Positions 45,607-54,771 are shown, counted from the stretch's first letter. The stretch: DNA of 64,000 nt from Sphingobium sp. D43FB (GCF_002312805.1 NZ_NMUA01000003.1:186001-250000); one strand, 5' to 3'. Made by a program: numbers and translations. The notes: generated by a model from the letters alone, not told the origin.

Positions 45607-45864
45607 TTATTGCGGCTGCTTTTCGGGGGGCAGGTCGAACGGGTCGTCGCTCCGCTGGCGCGATTGGGTCAGCAATTCGACGTTGCGTTCGGGCCGCGCC
45701 TGAATGGAGGGTGCCATCAGTTCGCCGCCGGTGGGGGCGGTCGCCGCGCCCACCGGCACGGCGGGCAGTTTCTGGTCCTTGAGCGGCTTGAGCGAAGGTC
45801 GGCCGCCGCAGCCCGCCAGCACCAATGCGGCCATAGCCAGCCCGGCCAGCGTGCGCGTCTTCAT
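45607..45864 (-). CDS. Small lipoprotein between argH and lysA
   Basis: 85 residues; signal [19 protein letters not shown] with lipobox LAGC, then a Pro/Arg-rich mature part. Its position between argH and lysA is that of LptM (YifL), a small lipoprotein that helps LptD maturation in enterobacteria; sequence beyond the lipobox (GGRPSLKPL) is only loosely similar. Start overlaps the argH stop (ATGA). Confidence 0.75.
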   Translation of the reverse strand: MKTRTLAGLAMAALVLAGCGGRPSLKPLKDQKLPAVPVGAATAPTGGELMAPSIQARPERNVELLTQSRQRSDDPFDLPPEKQPQ

Positions 45865-47231
45865 GAGTCCAGTTCCTTCTTCGCCTGAGCGATCCGCGCC
45901 CGCACCTGCGCCGGGGCCGTGCCGCCATGGCTCGTCCGGCTCGCCACGGAGGCATCGACGGTCAGCACCGCATAGACGCGATCGTCGATCCGCGCGTCTA
46001 TATCCTTCAGCGTCGCGATCGGCAGTTGATCGAGCGGTACGCCTGCCGCCTCGGCCGCCGCCACTGCGCGCCCGGTGATATGATGCGCCTCGCGGAAGGG
46101 AATGCCGCCTTCGCGCACCAGCCAGTCGGCCAGGTCCGTCGCGGTGGCGAAGCCGCTTTCGGCGAGGCCGCGCATCCGATCGGTGCGGAAGGTCACCGTC
46201 TCGATCATGCCGGTCATCGCCGCGATCGACAGGCCGAGCAGGTCGTGCGCCTCGAACACCGGCGGCTTGTCGTCCTGCATATCCTTCGAATAAGCGAGCG
46301 GGAGGCCCTTCATCGTCACGCACAGCGCGGTCATGCAGCCCATGATCCGCCCGGCATGGCCGCGCACCAGTTCGGCGGCATCGGGATTGCGCTTCTGCGG
46401 CATGATCGAGCTGCCGGTCGAATAGGCGTCGGGCAGTTTCACGAAGCCGAAGGGCTGGCTCGCCCAGATGATGAACTCCTCCGCCAGGCGTGAGAGGTGC
46501 AGGGATGCCTGCGTTGCCGCCATCAGATAATCGAGCGCGAAGTCGCGGTCGGATACGCTGTCCAGGCTATTGTCGGTCGGCCGGGCAAAGCCCAGCGCCT
46601 CCGCCGTTGCCTGGCGATCGATGGGAAAGCCCGTGCCAGCCAGCGCGGCTGCGCCCAGCGGACATTCATCGGCGCGCGCCCGCGCATCGGCAAAGCGGCT
46701 GCGGTCGCGCCGCACCATTTCATAATAGGCCATCAGATGATGGCCGAGCGTCACCGGTTGCGCCGACTGCAAATGAGTGAAGCCCGGCATCACCGCATCG
46801 GCATGCTCCTCCGCCCGCGCCAACAGCGCGCGTTGCAGGCCAAGCAGGCCCGCCGCCACTTCGTCGATCGCATCGCGCACCCACAGGCGGAAATCGGTCG
46901 CAACCTGATCGTTGCGGCTGCGGGCGGTATGCAGCCGTCCGGCGGTCGGCCCGATCAGCTGCGCCAGCCGCGATTCCGTGACCATATGAATATCTTCGAG
47001 GTCGAGATCGACGGGCACGCCATCGGCTTCATATTCCGCGGCGATCCGGTTCAGACCTTCGGTAATCGCCTGCGCATCCTCGCCATCGACGATGCCCTGT
47101 TGGGCGAGCATCGCGACATGCGCCTTGGACCCGGCGATATCTTGTTGCCACAAACGCTTGTCGAACGGGATGGAGGCATTTATCTCGCGCATGATCGACG
47201 CGGGGCCGGCCGCAAACCGGCCACCCCACAT
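45861..47231 (-). CDS. argH: Argininosuccinate lyase
   Basis: Last step of arginine synthesis; 456 residues of the fumarase superfamily. Signature [16 protein letters not shown], plus [13 protein letters not shown] and [23 protein letters not shown] 47231 with AAGGGAGAAGG upstream is preferred over a 58-residue extension that has no homology and overlaps the divergent gene. Confidence 0.97.
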   Translation of the reverse strand: MWGGRFAAGPASIMREINASIPFDKRLWQQDIAGSKAHVAMLAQQGIVDGEDAQAITEGLNRIAAEYEADGVPVDLDLEDIHMVTESRLAQLIGPTAGRLHTARSRNDQVATDFRLWVRDAIDEVAAGLLGLQRALLARAEEHADAVMPGFTHLQSAQPVTLGHHLMAYYEMVRRDRSRFADARARADECPLGAAALAGTGFPIDRQATAEALGFARPTDNSLDSVSDRDFALDYLMAATQASLHLSRLAEEFIIWASQPFGFVKLPDAYSTGSSIMPQKRNPDAAELVRGHAGRIMGCMTALCVTMKGLPLAYSKDMQDDKPPVFEAHDLLGLSIAAMTGMIETVTFRTDRMRGLAESGFATATDLADWLVREGGIPFREAHHITGRAVAAAEAAGVPLDQLPIATLKDIDARIDDRVYAVLTVDASVASRTSHGGTAPAQVRARIAQAKKELDS

Positions 47232-47856
47232 GCTGTTGGAGCCTTCTCCCTTGGAACCTGTTTCGCGCGCGCTAATGATACTGCTCCTGGCTGCCGGTCT
47301 GGCGGCTTGCGATAGGCAATCGCCGCCCGCTGGGCAAGCCAATGCAAGCATGAGCGGCGAGGTTCCGGCATCGGGCGATGCGACGGCGGGCAGCGAAGCG
47401 TTCAACTACCGGCTCGATCGCAGCAAGGCGGGGACGGCCGCGCCGACCTTCGCCTTCCAAAACCCCGATGGCGGCGAGGCGACGCTGCAGGATTTTGCCG
47501 GGCGGCCAATGCTGGTCAATTTGTGGGCGACCTGGTGCACGCCATGCGTCGCGGAAATGCCGACGCTTGACCGGATCGCCGCCACCTATGGTCCCAAGGG
47601 GCTGGCCGTCCTCACCATCTCGCAGGACAATCAGGGTGAAAAGGCAGTAAAACCCTTTTTCGCCAAGCATGACCTGCCGCATTTGAAGGGTTGGGCAGAC
47701 CCCGAAAACCAGTTCGGTTTCGACTACGCCACCGGCCTGTTGCCCACCACCGTCCTCTATGATGCGCAGGGCAAGGAAATGGTGCGCGTCATCGGCGCGA
47801 TGGATTGGGAAGGGGCGGAAGCCAAGGCGCTGATCGACGCCGCGATGGCATCCTGA
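47230..47856 (+). CDS. TlpA-type periplasmic thioredoxin, lipoprotein
   Basis: 208 residues from ATG 47230; signal with lipobox LAAC ([16 protein letters not shown]) and a thioredoxin domain with [13 protein letters not shown] and the cis-Pro LLPTTVLY. Reduces periplasmic disulfides, for example in cytochrome c maturation. The 47230 start supplies a positively charged n-region but overlaps the argH start by two bases; ATG 47275 is the alternative and would leave a 43-bp spacer. Confidence 0.88.
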   Translation: MLLEPSPLEPVSRALMILLLAAGLAACDRQSPPAGQANASMSGEVPASGDATAGSEAFNYRLDRSKAGTAAPTFAFQNPDGGEATLQDFAGRPMLVNLWATWCTPCVAEMPTLDRIAATYGPKGLAVLTISQDNQGEKAVKPFFAKHDLPHLKGWADPENQFGFDYATGLLPTTVLYDAQGKEMVRVIGAMDWEGAEAKALIDAAMAS

Positions 47857-48076
47857 TCCGAAAGACCAGGGCGCGCAGAAACGAACATAGCGACAAAATC
47901 CACCATGCCAGCTGCGTGCAAAATGCATGATCGCCAGTGCAAAATTAGCAATTGCGCAAAGTCGTAGAAGAAAATTATCCTGACGAGTCGCCATCCAAAT
48001 AAGCAGCGGCAATTATTGCATTTTTACTTAAAAATTGTGCGGCGCAATAGAGGCTTTGCCTGAGCCAATCGTCAAA

Positions 48077-48108
48077 CCCCCTGTCATCAACAATGCAATA
48101 ACAGGGGG
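48077..48108 (+). promoter_or_regulatory. Hairpin enclosing the ribosome binding site of the TonB receptor
   Basis: CCCCCTGT (48077-48084) pairs perfectly with ACAGGGGG (48101-48108) across a 16-base loop. The 3' arm is the Shine-Dalgarno sequence for the ATG at 48114, so the closed stem would block initiation. An overlapping 8-codon ORF starts at 48110 in another frame. The rest of 47857-48113 is AT-richer and promoter-like, without a gene. Confidence 0.6.
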
Positions 48109-48113
48109 CATGA

Positions 48114-50687
48114 ATGACACGCTTGTCAGCGCTTAAACTTTCATTGATTCTCGCTTCGTCTTGGTCCGCTTGCGCATTGGCGCAGGAAGCACCGCAGGAA
48201 CCACAGGCCGAGGACGGCGGCACCATCATCGTCACCGGCACTCGCGCCGTCGGCATGCAGGCCGCCGACAGCGCCGCACCCGTGCAGGTGTTCAGCCAGG
48301 AGGCTTTGAGCCGCGTCGGCCAGCCGAACCTCAATCAGGCACTGACCCAGTTGGTCCCGTCCTTCACCGCCCAGACGCAGGGCACGGACATGTCCAACTT
48401 CGCGCTCTCGGCCCGCCTGCGCGGCCTCAGCCCCAACCACACGCTGGTCATGGTCAATGGCAAGCGCCGCCACGGTTCGGCCATTCTGCAAGTGATCGCG
48501 GGCCCATTCCAGGGTTCGGCCGCACCCAGCATCGACCTGATCCCGCCAGACGCGGTGGAACGCATCGAAGTGCTGCAGGACGGCGCGGCCGCCGTGTACG
48601 GCACCGACGCAATTGCTGGTGCGATCAACATGATCCTCAAGGATCAAAGCGAAGGCGGCAGCTTCAAGGTTACCGGCGGTCAATATTATAACAGCGAAGG
48701 CGAACTCTTCTCGGCATCGGGCAATGTCGGCTTCAAACTGGGTGAAGACGGCTTCTTCAATGTCACCGCCTTCCATCGCCGCCAAAATTATACGTCGAAC
48801 GGCACCGGCCAGGTTTCGATGGCCGACATCAACGGCAATCCCTACACGGTCCCTGCAGGCGCAACGCCGACCGGCTGGTTCGGCGGCACGAGCGGCTATT
48901 ATGATCCCGCCTGGGCCGATCTCGACCTGAACGGTATCAATGGCGGCCAGGCCAAGTCGCAACTCAACCTGCTCTTCTACAATATGGGCTATGATTTCGG
49001 CGGCGTCGAACTCTACAGCTTCGGCGACGTGTCCCGCCGCGTAGGCTATGCCAAGCAGGGCTATCGCCCGCCCAACCGCATCTGCGCCAGCACGACCGAC
49101 CTGTCGACCTGCTTCGGCGATACCGGTACGTTCGGCATGGTTCCGCAGCAGAAGGTGGAGCAGAAGGAATATAGCTTCACGGTCGGGGCCAAGGGTGAAT
49201 TCGGTGGCGGCTGGAACTATGATGTCAGCACCACCTATGGTTATGACCAGAACAAGATCTGGACCATCGAATCGGCGCATCGCGCGCTGTGGATCGAATC
49301 CTACCAGGCATCACTGCTGCCCGGATCGACCGTAACCCCCAGCACCGTATCCGACGCCTATGACGGCGGGTTCAAGCTCAGCCAGCTCACGAACACGCTC
49401 GACATCCGCAAGGAATTCGATGCTGGCATGGCGGGTCCGCTAACCCTCGCCTTCGGTGGCGAATATCGGCGCGACACCTATGAAATCGTGCAGGGCGATT
49501 TCGCTTCCACCTATAAGGAAGGCGTCCAGTCCTTCCCTGGCTATAAGGATGTCGATGCCGGTGACCATAGCCGCAGTTCCAAGGCGGTCTATCTCAACCT
49601 GATCGCCAACCCGATCCAAGGCTGGACCCTCGATCTTGCCGGCCGCTACGAAGATTATAGCGACTTTGGTGATACCCAGATCGGCAAGATCACCACGCGC
49701 TACGATTTCTCGGACGCCTTCGCGATCCGCGCTACGGCCAGCACCGGCTTCCGCGCGCCGACATTGGCCGAATCCTTCTATTCCACCGTGAATGTCGGAC
49801 CGACCAGCGCCGTTCTGCAACTTCCGGCTGGCTCGCCTGCTGCGTTGCTGCTGGGCTTCAATGCGTTGAAGCCGGAGAAATCGACCAACTTCTCGGCCGG
49901 TATCGTGGTGCGGCCGATTCCGCGCCTCGCGATCACGATCGATGGCTATTATATCAAGATCAAGGATCGCATCTCGGCCACCGCATCGTTGCCTGCCATC
50001 CAGGGTGGCCTTCCTGTCGCGGGTGCCGAAAGCATCTTGGCCGCGATCGCCTCGACCGGACTTGTACTCGATACCGGCCTGCAAACACTGGGCGTAGCCA
50101 GCTTCACCAACCTGATCGATACGGAAACCTACGGCATCGATTTTGCCGCCCGCTATCCGGTCGCGCTGGACTTTGGCAAGCTCGACCTGTCGCTGCTGGC
50201 CAACTACAACAAGACCAATATCACCGACAACAAGAACACGGCCTTGTTCAACGCCCAGTCGGAAAGCTATATCGAGGACGCATCGCCTGAATATAAGGTC
50301 GTCGCGGGCATCAACTTCGCCAGCGGGCCGTTCAATGCCAATCTGCGCCAGACCTTCTATGGCAAGACCAGCATCCTTGTCCGCTCCGCTCTGTCGGCTG
50401 CGGCGATGAACGGCCAGCCCCAATTGCGTGACGGTATCGTGAAGGCTACCGGCATTACCGATCTGGAGTTGAGCTATAACTTCACCGATTATGTCAGCTT
50501 CTCGCTTGGCGCGAACAATCTGTTCGACAAGCGCCCGGAAACGCCCAAGCTGCTGGAGGGCGTAACGGTACTGCCAGGCCAGTCGCCCTATGAAAGCGGA
50601 TCGGGTGCCTGGAACGCGGTATATGGCCATGGTGCCTATGGGTCGGCGGGCGGCTATTATTACGCGCGTATCGACTTCAAATTCTAA
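48114..50687 (+). CDS. TonB-dependent outer-membrane receptor
   Basis: 857 residues. Signal ending ACALAQ, an N-terminal GGTIIVTGTR TonB-box-like segment, plug domain (~45-165, including VERIEVLQDGAAAVYGTDAIAGAINMI) and a 22-strand barrel ending in aromatic F (ARIDFKF). No FecA-type signalling extension. Ligand unknown. It is followed by a terminator and then three genes for exported PLP/RidA proteins, suggesting that the imported or processed compound is an amine or peptide. Confidence 0.95.
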   Translation: MTRLSALKLSLILASSWSACALAQEAPQEPQAEDGGTIIVTGTRAVGMQAADSAAPVQVFSQEALSRVGQPNLNQALTQLVPSFTAQTQGTDMSNFALSARLRGLSPNHTLVMVNGKRRHGSAILQVIAGPFQGSAAPSIDLIPPDAVERIEVLQDGAAAVYGTDAIAGAINMILKDQSEGGSFKVTGGQYYNSEGELFSASGNVGFKLGEDGFFNVTAFHRRQNYTSNGTGQVSMADINGNPYTVPAGATPTGWFGGTSGYYDPAWADLDLNGINGGQAKSQLNLLFYNMGYDFGGVELYSFGDVSRRVGYAKQGYRPPNRICASTTDLSTCFGDTGTFGMVPQQKVEQKEYSFTVGAKGEFGGGWNYDVSTTYGYDQNKIWTIESAHRALWIESYQASLLPGSTVTPSTVSDAYDGGFKLSQLTNTLDIRKEFDAGMAGPLTLAFGGEYRRDTYEIVQGDFASTYKEGVQSFPGYKDVDAGDHSRSSKAVYLNLIANPIQGWTLDLAGRYEDYSDFGDTQIGKITTRYDFSDAFAIRATASTGFRAPTLAESFYSTVNVGPTSAVLQLPAGSPAALLLGFNALKPEKSTNFSAGIVVRPIPRLAITIDGYYIKIKDRISATASLPAIQGGLPVAGAESILAAIASTGLVLDTGLQTLGVASFTNLIDTETYGIDFAARYPVALDFGKLDLSLLANYNKTNITDNKNTALFNAQSESYIEDASPEYKVVAGINFASGPFNANLRQTFYGKTSILVRSALSAAAMNGQPQLRDGIVKATGITDLELSYNFTDYVSFSLGANNLFDKRPETPKLLEGVTVLPGQSPYESGSGAWNAVYGHGAYGSAGGYYYARIDFKF

Positions 50688-50702
50688 ATCAGATCATGAC
50701 GA

Positions 50703-50733
50703 AGGGCCGGTTCGGGAACGAACCGGCCCTTTT
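50703..50733 (+). terminator. Strong intrinsic terminator/attenuator after the TonB receptor
   Basis: Perfect 12-bp stem AGGGCCGGTTCG/CGAACCGGCCCT, GGAA loop, then TTTT. It lies in the 64-bp gap before the aminotransferase, so downstream expression depends on read-through or a separate promoter. Confidence 0.93.
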
Positions 50734-50751
50734 CCTATGGAGGGTGCCTGC

Positions 50752-51888
50752 ATGACTGGATCGTCCGACAGCCTGTCCCGCCGCATGCTGATGCGCGGGG
50801 CTATGGGTGCCACCGCATTTGCGACCGCAACCCCTGCCCTCGCCCAGCGCGGGCGCAAGGTGGATCTGCCCGACGATCCCGCCGCAATGGTCGCCAGCCT
50901 GACCGACGGCATCTTCCTCAACAGCAATGAACATCCCATCGGCCCCGGCGCTGCGGCGCTTGCCGCGCTGGCTAAGCTGCCACCCTTGTCGGGGCGTTAT
51001 GGCATGGCGTTTGCGGGCAAGCTGGAAAGCCTGTTCGCGCGGCAGAACGGCCTGTCGCCGACACAGGTGCAGGTCCATCCCGGCTCCTTCATGCCGCTTC
51101 GCTCGGTCGCGCTCAGCTATTCCTCGACCGATCGCCCCATCGCCTATTTCGAGCCGACCTTCGACCAGGGTTTCCTGGGCCTTGGCAACCAGAGCGTGAC
51201 GCGATCGGTCGCCGTGCCGCTGTCGGGCGATTTCGCCGCAGACCCCCGCAAATTGCTCGCCGCCGCGCCGAATGCGGGCGTCTATTATCTGTGCAATCCC
51301 AACAACCCGACCGGCCTGGTCACGGCACGCGCCGACATCGACTGGCTGCTCGCCAACAAGCCCAAGGGCGCGATCCTGCTGATCGACGAAGCCTATATTG
51401 ATTTCAGCGATGCCCGGACCTGTCTCGATCTGGTCGCCAGCGGCGCGGACGTGCTGGTGACGCGGACCTTTTCGAAGATTTACGGCCTGGCGGGCTTGCG
51501 CTGCGGCCTGATTGCGGGGCGCAAGGATCTGCTCGACGGCATGGCCCGCTATGGCACCAACATCACGCCCATGCCCGCCGTGATCGCGGCAGAGGCGAGC
51601 CTGCTCGACCCCATGCTGCTGCCCATGCGCAAGGCCGAGAATAAGGCGGTGCGTGATGATCTCTATCACTGGCTCGACGCGCAGGGGCTGCGCTACCTCC
51701 CCTCGCAGGCGAGCTTCGCGATGATCCATGTCGGCCGTTCGGGTGCGGCCGTCACCGCCGCGCTGGCGGCGCAGAAAATCTACATTGGTGGTCCGCGCAA
51801 ATATATGGACGACTGGGTCCGGGTCTCGTTCGGCACGCCAGCCGAAATGCAGGCGTTCAAGACCGGACTGCTCAAGGCGCTGGCATGA
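50752..51888 (+). CDS. Exported PLP aminotransferase, histidinol-phosphate-aminotransferase fold
   Basis: 378 residues. N-terminal SRRMLMRGAMGATAFATATP followed by ALAQ is a twin-arginine signal, so a folded holoenzyme would be exported. Fold-type I aminotransferase motifs: NSNEHPIGPG, YLCNPNNPTG, DEAYIDF, PLP lysine K242 in TFSKIYGLAGLRCGL, and a late WVRVSFGT Arg. GGAGGG precedes the ATG. Stop overlaps the next gene (ATGA). Location in the periplasm is unusual for this family; precedent is PtaA of pyoverdine maturation. Confidence 0.9.
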   Translation: MTGSSDSLSRRMLMRGAMGATAFATATPALAQRGRKVDLPDDPAAMVASLTDGIFLNSNEHPIGPGAAALAALAKLPPLSGRYGMAFAGKLESLFARQNGLSPTQVQVHPGSFMPLRSVALSYSSTDRPIAYFEPTFDQGFLGLGNQSVTRSVAVPLSGDFAADPRKLLAAAPNAGVYYLCNPNNPTGLVTARADIDWLLANKPKGAILLIDEAYIDFSDARTCLDLVASGADVLVTRTFSKIYGLAGLRCGLIAGRKDLLDGMARYGTNITPMPAVIAAEASLLDPMLLPMRKAENKAVRDDLYHWLDAQGLRYLPSQASFAMIHVGRSGAAVTAALAAQKIYIGGPRKYMDDWVRVSFGTPAEMQAFKTGLLKALA

Positions 51889-53138
51889 GCCTCAGCCGCC
51901 GCGAGGCGCTGGGCGCGGCGGTGGCCCTGCCGCTGGCGGCGCGGACGGCGCGCGCCGCGACGCCTACCCTGCCCGACAAGGACAGTTTTGCCGCCACCCC
52001 GGTCGCCTATCTCGACAGCGCATCGACGCACCCAATCAGCCTGGGCGCGCGCGCCGCGATGGACGCCTATGTCGCGTCGCGGACGCTCGATCCCGCTGCG
52101 CTCGCGCGCAAGCCGGTCGATCGGGCCGGGGTCATCGCCAAATTCGCGCGCCTGGTGAACGCAGACGCGGATGAAATCACCTGGGTCCAGTCCACCACCA
52201 TGGGCGAGCAGGCGGTGCTGCGCGCGCTCGGCTTGCCCGGCAGCAAGGGCCGCGTGGTCACCGACACGCTGCATTTCTACGCCGCCTTTCCCATGTATCT
52301 GGAGATGGCCAAGCAGGGCGTCGATGTCGCTTGGGTCCAGGCGCGCGCGGGACGTATTGAACTGGACGACATGGCCCGCACCATTACGCCCGGCACCCGG
52401 CTCGTCAGCCTCTCGCTCGTATCGACCTATAATGGCTTCCAGCATGACCTGAAGGCGGTGTGCGACCTGGCGCACAAGGTCAGCGCGTTGGTCTATGCCG
52501 ACATCATTCATGCGGCGGGGGCGGTCCCGGTCGATCTCCATGCCAGCGGCGTCGATTTCGCCGCCTGCGCCAGCTATAAATGGCTGATGGGGGATTTCGG
52601 GCTTGGCTTCCTCTACGTCAGGCGCGGCGTGTGGGATCAGCTACCCCGTACCGAATATGGCTATTATGGCTTTGCCGCGCCCGACGCCCCGCCGGGCATT
52701 GGCCTGTCGCCGCCGCAGACCCACGCCTATCCGCTCGACCCGCCGGGCGACGCGCCGGTCAGCTATGCCGTCCGCACAGGCGCGCTCGGCCATTTCGCGA
52801 CCGGCACCTATGCGCAGGCAATCGTCGCCGCGCTCGACCATTCGCTCGACTATATCGGTCGCCTGTCGGTGCCCGCCATCCAGGCCCATGCCCAGCAGTT
52901 GATCGCCCCCTTGCGCGAAGGCCTGCGCGCCAAGGGCTATGCGATCATCACGCCATCCGGCACCACCGCGCCGCTGCTGACCGCGCTGCTGCCCGATGCC
53001 AAGGCGCGGCTGTCGGACTCGCTGGCCAAGGCCGGGGTGCGTGTGTCGTTGCACGATCATCATCTGCGCGTCTCGCCTTCGGTGTTCAACGATGCGACAG
53101 ATGCCGAACGGCTGCTCGCCGCCCTGCCCCGTGCCTGA
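51885..53138 (+). CDS. Exported class-V PLP enzyme (PvdN/isopenicillin-epimerase-like)
   Basis: 417 residues. Starts MSLSRREALGAAVALPLAA, a twin-arginine signal. Class-V aminotransferase fold: AYLDSASTHPISLG, STTMGEQAVLRAL, DIIHAAGAVPVDL, PLP lysine K232 in SYKWLMGDFGLGFLYV. The family includes cysteine desulfurases, isopenicillin N epimerase and the Tat-exported PvdN. Start overlaps the aminotransferase stop; ridA follows 15 bp later. Substrate unknown. Confidence 0.9.
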   Translation: MSLSRREALGAAVALPLAARTARAATPTLPDKDSFAATPVAYLDSASTHPISLGARAAMDAYVASRTLDPAALARKPVDRAGVIAKFARLVNADADEITWVQSTTMGEQAVLRALGLPGSKGRVVTDTLHFYAAFPMYLEMAKQGVDVAWVQARAGRIELDDMARTITPGTRLVSLSLVSTYNGFQHDLKAVCDLAHKVSALVYADIIHAAGAVPVDLHASGVDFAACASYKWLMGDFGLGFLYVRRGVWDQLPRTEYGYYGFAAPDAPPGIGLSPPQTHAYPLDPPGDAPVSYAVRTGALGHFATGTYAQAIVAALDHSLDYIGRLSVPAIQAHAQQLIAPLREGLRAKGYAIITPSGTTAPLLTALLPDAKARLSDSLAKAGVRVSLHDHHLRVSPSVFNDATDAERLLAALPRA

Positions 53139-53153
53139 TATTTGGAGAGACTG

Positions 53154-53639
53154 ATGGTCCGCCTGATCCCCGCCGCCCTGCTGCTGGCTGCCACGCCTGC
53201 GCTGGCGCAACCCGCCCCTGCGCCGCAGCCGATGCCCGCCAGCCTGCCCTTCTCCCCCGCCATCCGGGTGGGCGATACTCTCTACATGTCGGGGCAGATC
53301 GGCCAGGTGCCTCAGGGCATGGACGCGCATAAAGAGGGGTTCGACGCGGCGGTCAGGGGCGCGATGGATGCGATCGGCGGCATCCTCAAGGACAACGGCC
53401 TCGATTTTGGCGATGTCGTCAAATGCACGGTGATGCTGGACGACATGGCCGACTGGTCCCGCTTCAACGCCGCCTATACGCCCTATTTTGCCGGCAAGCG
53501 CTTGCCCGCGCGCAGTGCCTTCGGCGCGGACGGGTTGGCACTCGGCGCGCCGCTGGAAGTGGAATGTATCGCGGCTTATTCTTCACAAACCGCCGTTCGT
53601 CCTGAGCCTGTCGAAGGACGCGCGCCAACCTATCCCTGA
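53154..53639 (+). CDS. Exported RidA family enamine/imine deaminase with repeat-derived tail
   Basis: 161 residues. Signal peptide MVRLIPAALLLAATPALAQ, then a RidA domain: GDTLYMSGQIGQVPQ, FGDVVKCTVMLDDMADWSRFN, and LPARSAFGADGL with Arg120 matching the catalytic Arg105 of RidA, plus LEVECIA. RidA proteins hydrolyse reactive 2-aminoacrylate-type intermediates released by PLP enzymes. The last 15 residues (AVRPEPVEGRAPTYP) are encoded mainly by a palindromic repeat arm. Overlaps the GIY-YIG gene tail to tail by 10 bases. Confidence 0.92.
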   Translation: MVRLIPAALLLAATPALAQPAPAPQPMPASLPFSPAIRVGDTLYMSGQIGQVPQGMDAHKEGFDAAVRGAMDAIGGILKDNGLDFGDVVKCTVMLDDMADWSRFNAAYTPYFAGKRLPARSAFGADGLALGAPLEVECIAAYSSQTAVRPEPVEGRAPTYP

Positions 53640-53958
53640 TCCTGCCGATTCCGCGCCAACAGGCTCAACCGCGCCCAGTCACCATCAATCAGCGCCTGCT
53701 TTTTTGCCCGGCTCCATCCTTTGATCCGTCGCTCGGCCGTCAAGGCTTCGTCGCGGGTGCCGAAACTTTCAGTCCAAACCAGATGGAGCGGTCTACGCGC
53801 GAAGGTATAGCCGGGGATCATGCCCATTTGGTGCGCTGCGATCCGGCTCTCCAGGTCATCCGTATGCCCGGCATAGAAGCTGCCGTCGCTGCATCTTAGC
53901 AGATAAGCGTGGAAGGCCATCGCTTGTGCGCGTCCTTCGACAGGCTCAGGACGAACGG
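53593..53958. mobile_element. Putative minimal mobile element: GIY-YIG gene within 31-bp inverted repeats
   Basis: Left arm 53593-53623 (CCGTTCGTCCTGAGCCTGTC then GAAGGACGCGC) and right arm 53928-53958, a perfect 31-bp inverted copy. Between them is only the 96-codon nuclease gene, with 5-6 bp and 7 bp gaps. The arms belong to the same family as the paired palindromic repeats elsewhere in the window, the closest being those at 20091-20167 and 32634-32711. Confidence 0.75.
53630..53920 (-). CDS. GIY-YIG nuclease domain protein (96 aa)
   Basis: Single GIY-YIG domain: the two signature strands appear as AYLLRC and FYAGHT, with catalytic Arg26 (DLESRIAAH) and Glu63 (TAERRIKGWSRAKKQAL). Such small UvrC-N-like proteins (YhbQ group) have no settled function. 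It begins 7 bp inside the right inverted repeat and stops 5 bp before the left one, the layout of a nuclease that could act on the repeats. Confidence 0.92.
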   Translation of the reverse strand: MAFHAYLLRCSDGSFYAGHTDDLESRIAAHQMGMIPGYTFARRPLHLVWTESFGTRDEALTAERRIKGWSRAKKQALIDGDWARLSLLARNRQDQG

Positions 53959-53977
53959 GGGACTGAGAGAGGCATCA

Positions 53978-54160
53978 TCACATGATGGGCACGGCTTCCC
54001 GCGCCAACAGCACCGGGACGCCGTCGCGGACCGGATAGGCCAGGCCCGCCGCGTCGGACACCAGCGCCTTGCGCGCGGCGTCCCAGCGGAGGGGCGTGCG
54101 GGTTACCGGGCATACCAGCTTGGCGAGGAGCCAGGGGTCGATCGGTGCAATCTCGCTCAC
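53978..54160 (-). CDS. Trm112 family protein
   Basis: 60 residues with [16 protein letters not shown] and [14 protein letters not shown], the Trm112/YcaR pattern; only one Cys of the canonical zinc pairs remains, as in many bacterial members. GTG start overlaps the stop of the LON-domain gene (GTGA). Confidence 0.88.
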   Translation of the reverse strand: MSEIAPIDPWLLAKLVCPVTRTPLRWDAARKALVSDAAGLAYPVRDGVPVLLAREAVPIM

Positions 54161-54771
54161 TGCATCGTCGCGCCGCCATCGCGGTCGGCGCGGCCGACGA
54201 TCTGCATCAGTTGGATGATGCGCTCCGACCGTTCGGACAGCGTGTCGGCTTCCAGCAAGGTCTGCTTGGCGGCGGGGTCGAACGGGGCGATCTGAGCGAT
54301 GCCGTTGACCAGCGACGTGTCGTCCAGCCGCGACACGGCGGTCCAGTCCACCACATAGCCCAGCGCATCGGCAAAGCGCCGCGATTCCTGCTCCAGCGCA
54401 GCGCGTTCGACCGCGTGCAGCACTTCATCTTCCTGCGGCGCCTGTTCAATGTCCGCTTCGATCTGGCGGAATTGCGTCGCCACCGGCAGTTCGCGCACGA
54501 AGCGGAAGCGGGCGAGGCCGGTCAGGATGATGTTGAACCGCCCATCCTCCATCGCCTCGATATGGCTGACATGGCCCAGGCACCCCATGTCGAACAGCGA
54601 AGGCACCGGGCCGCCTTCGCGCGGCTGGATCATGCCGATGCGCCGGTCGCGCGCCATCGCGTCATGGATCAGCGCCCGGTAGCGCGGCTCGAAAATATGC
54701 AGCGGCAGGTCCATGCCCGGCAACAGCAAGGCGCCGGACAAGGGAAAGATCGAGACGCGCGCGAGGGGCAT
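54157..54771 (-). CDS. LON substrate-binding domain protein
   Basis: 204 residues corresponding to the N-terminal domain of Lon protease without ATPase or peptidase ([48 protein letters not shown]). Stand-alone forms are common in alphaproteobacteria. ATG overlaps the stop of the thioredoxin-TPR gene, and its stop overlaps the Trm112 start. Confidence 0.92.
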   Translation of the reverse strand: MPLARVSIFPLSGALLLPGMDLPLHIFEPRYRALIHDAMARDRRIGMIQPREGGPVPSLFDMGCLGHVSHIEAMEDGRFNIILTGLARFRFVRELPVATQFRQIEADIEQAPQEDEVLHAVERAALEQESRRFADALGYVVDWTAVSRLDDTSLVNGIAQIAPFDPAAKQTLLEADTLSERSERIIQLMQIVGRADRDGGATMQ

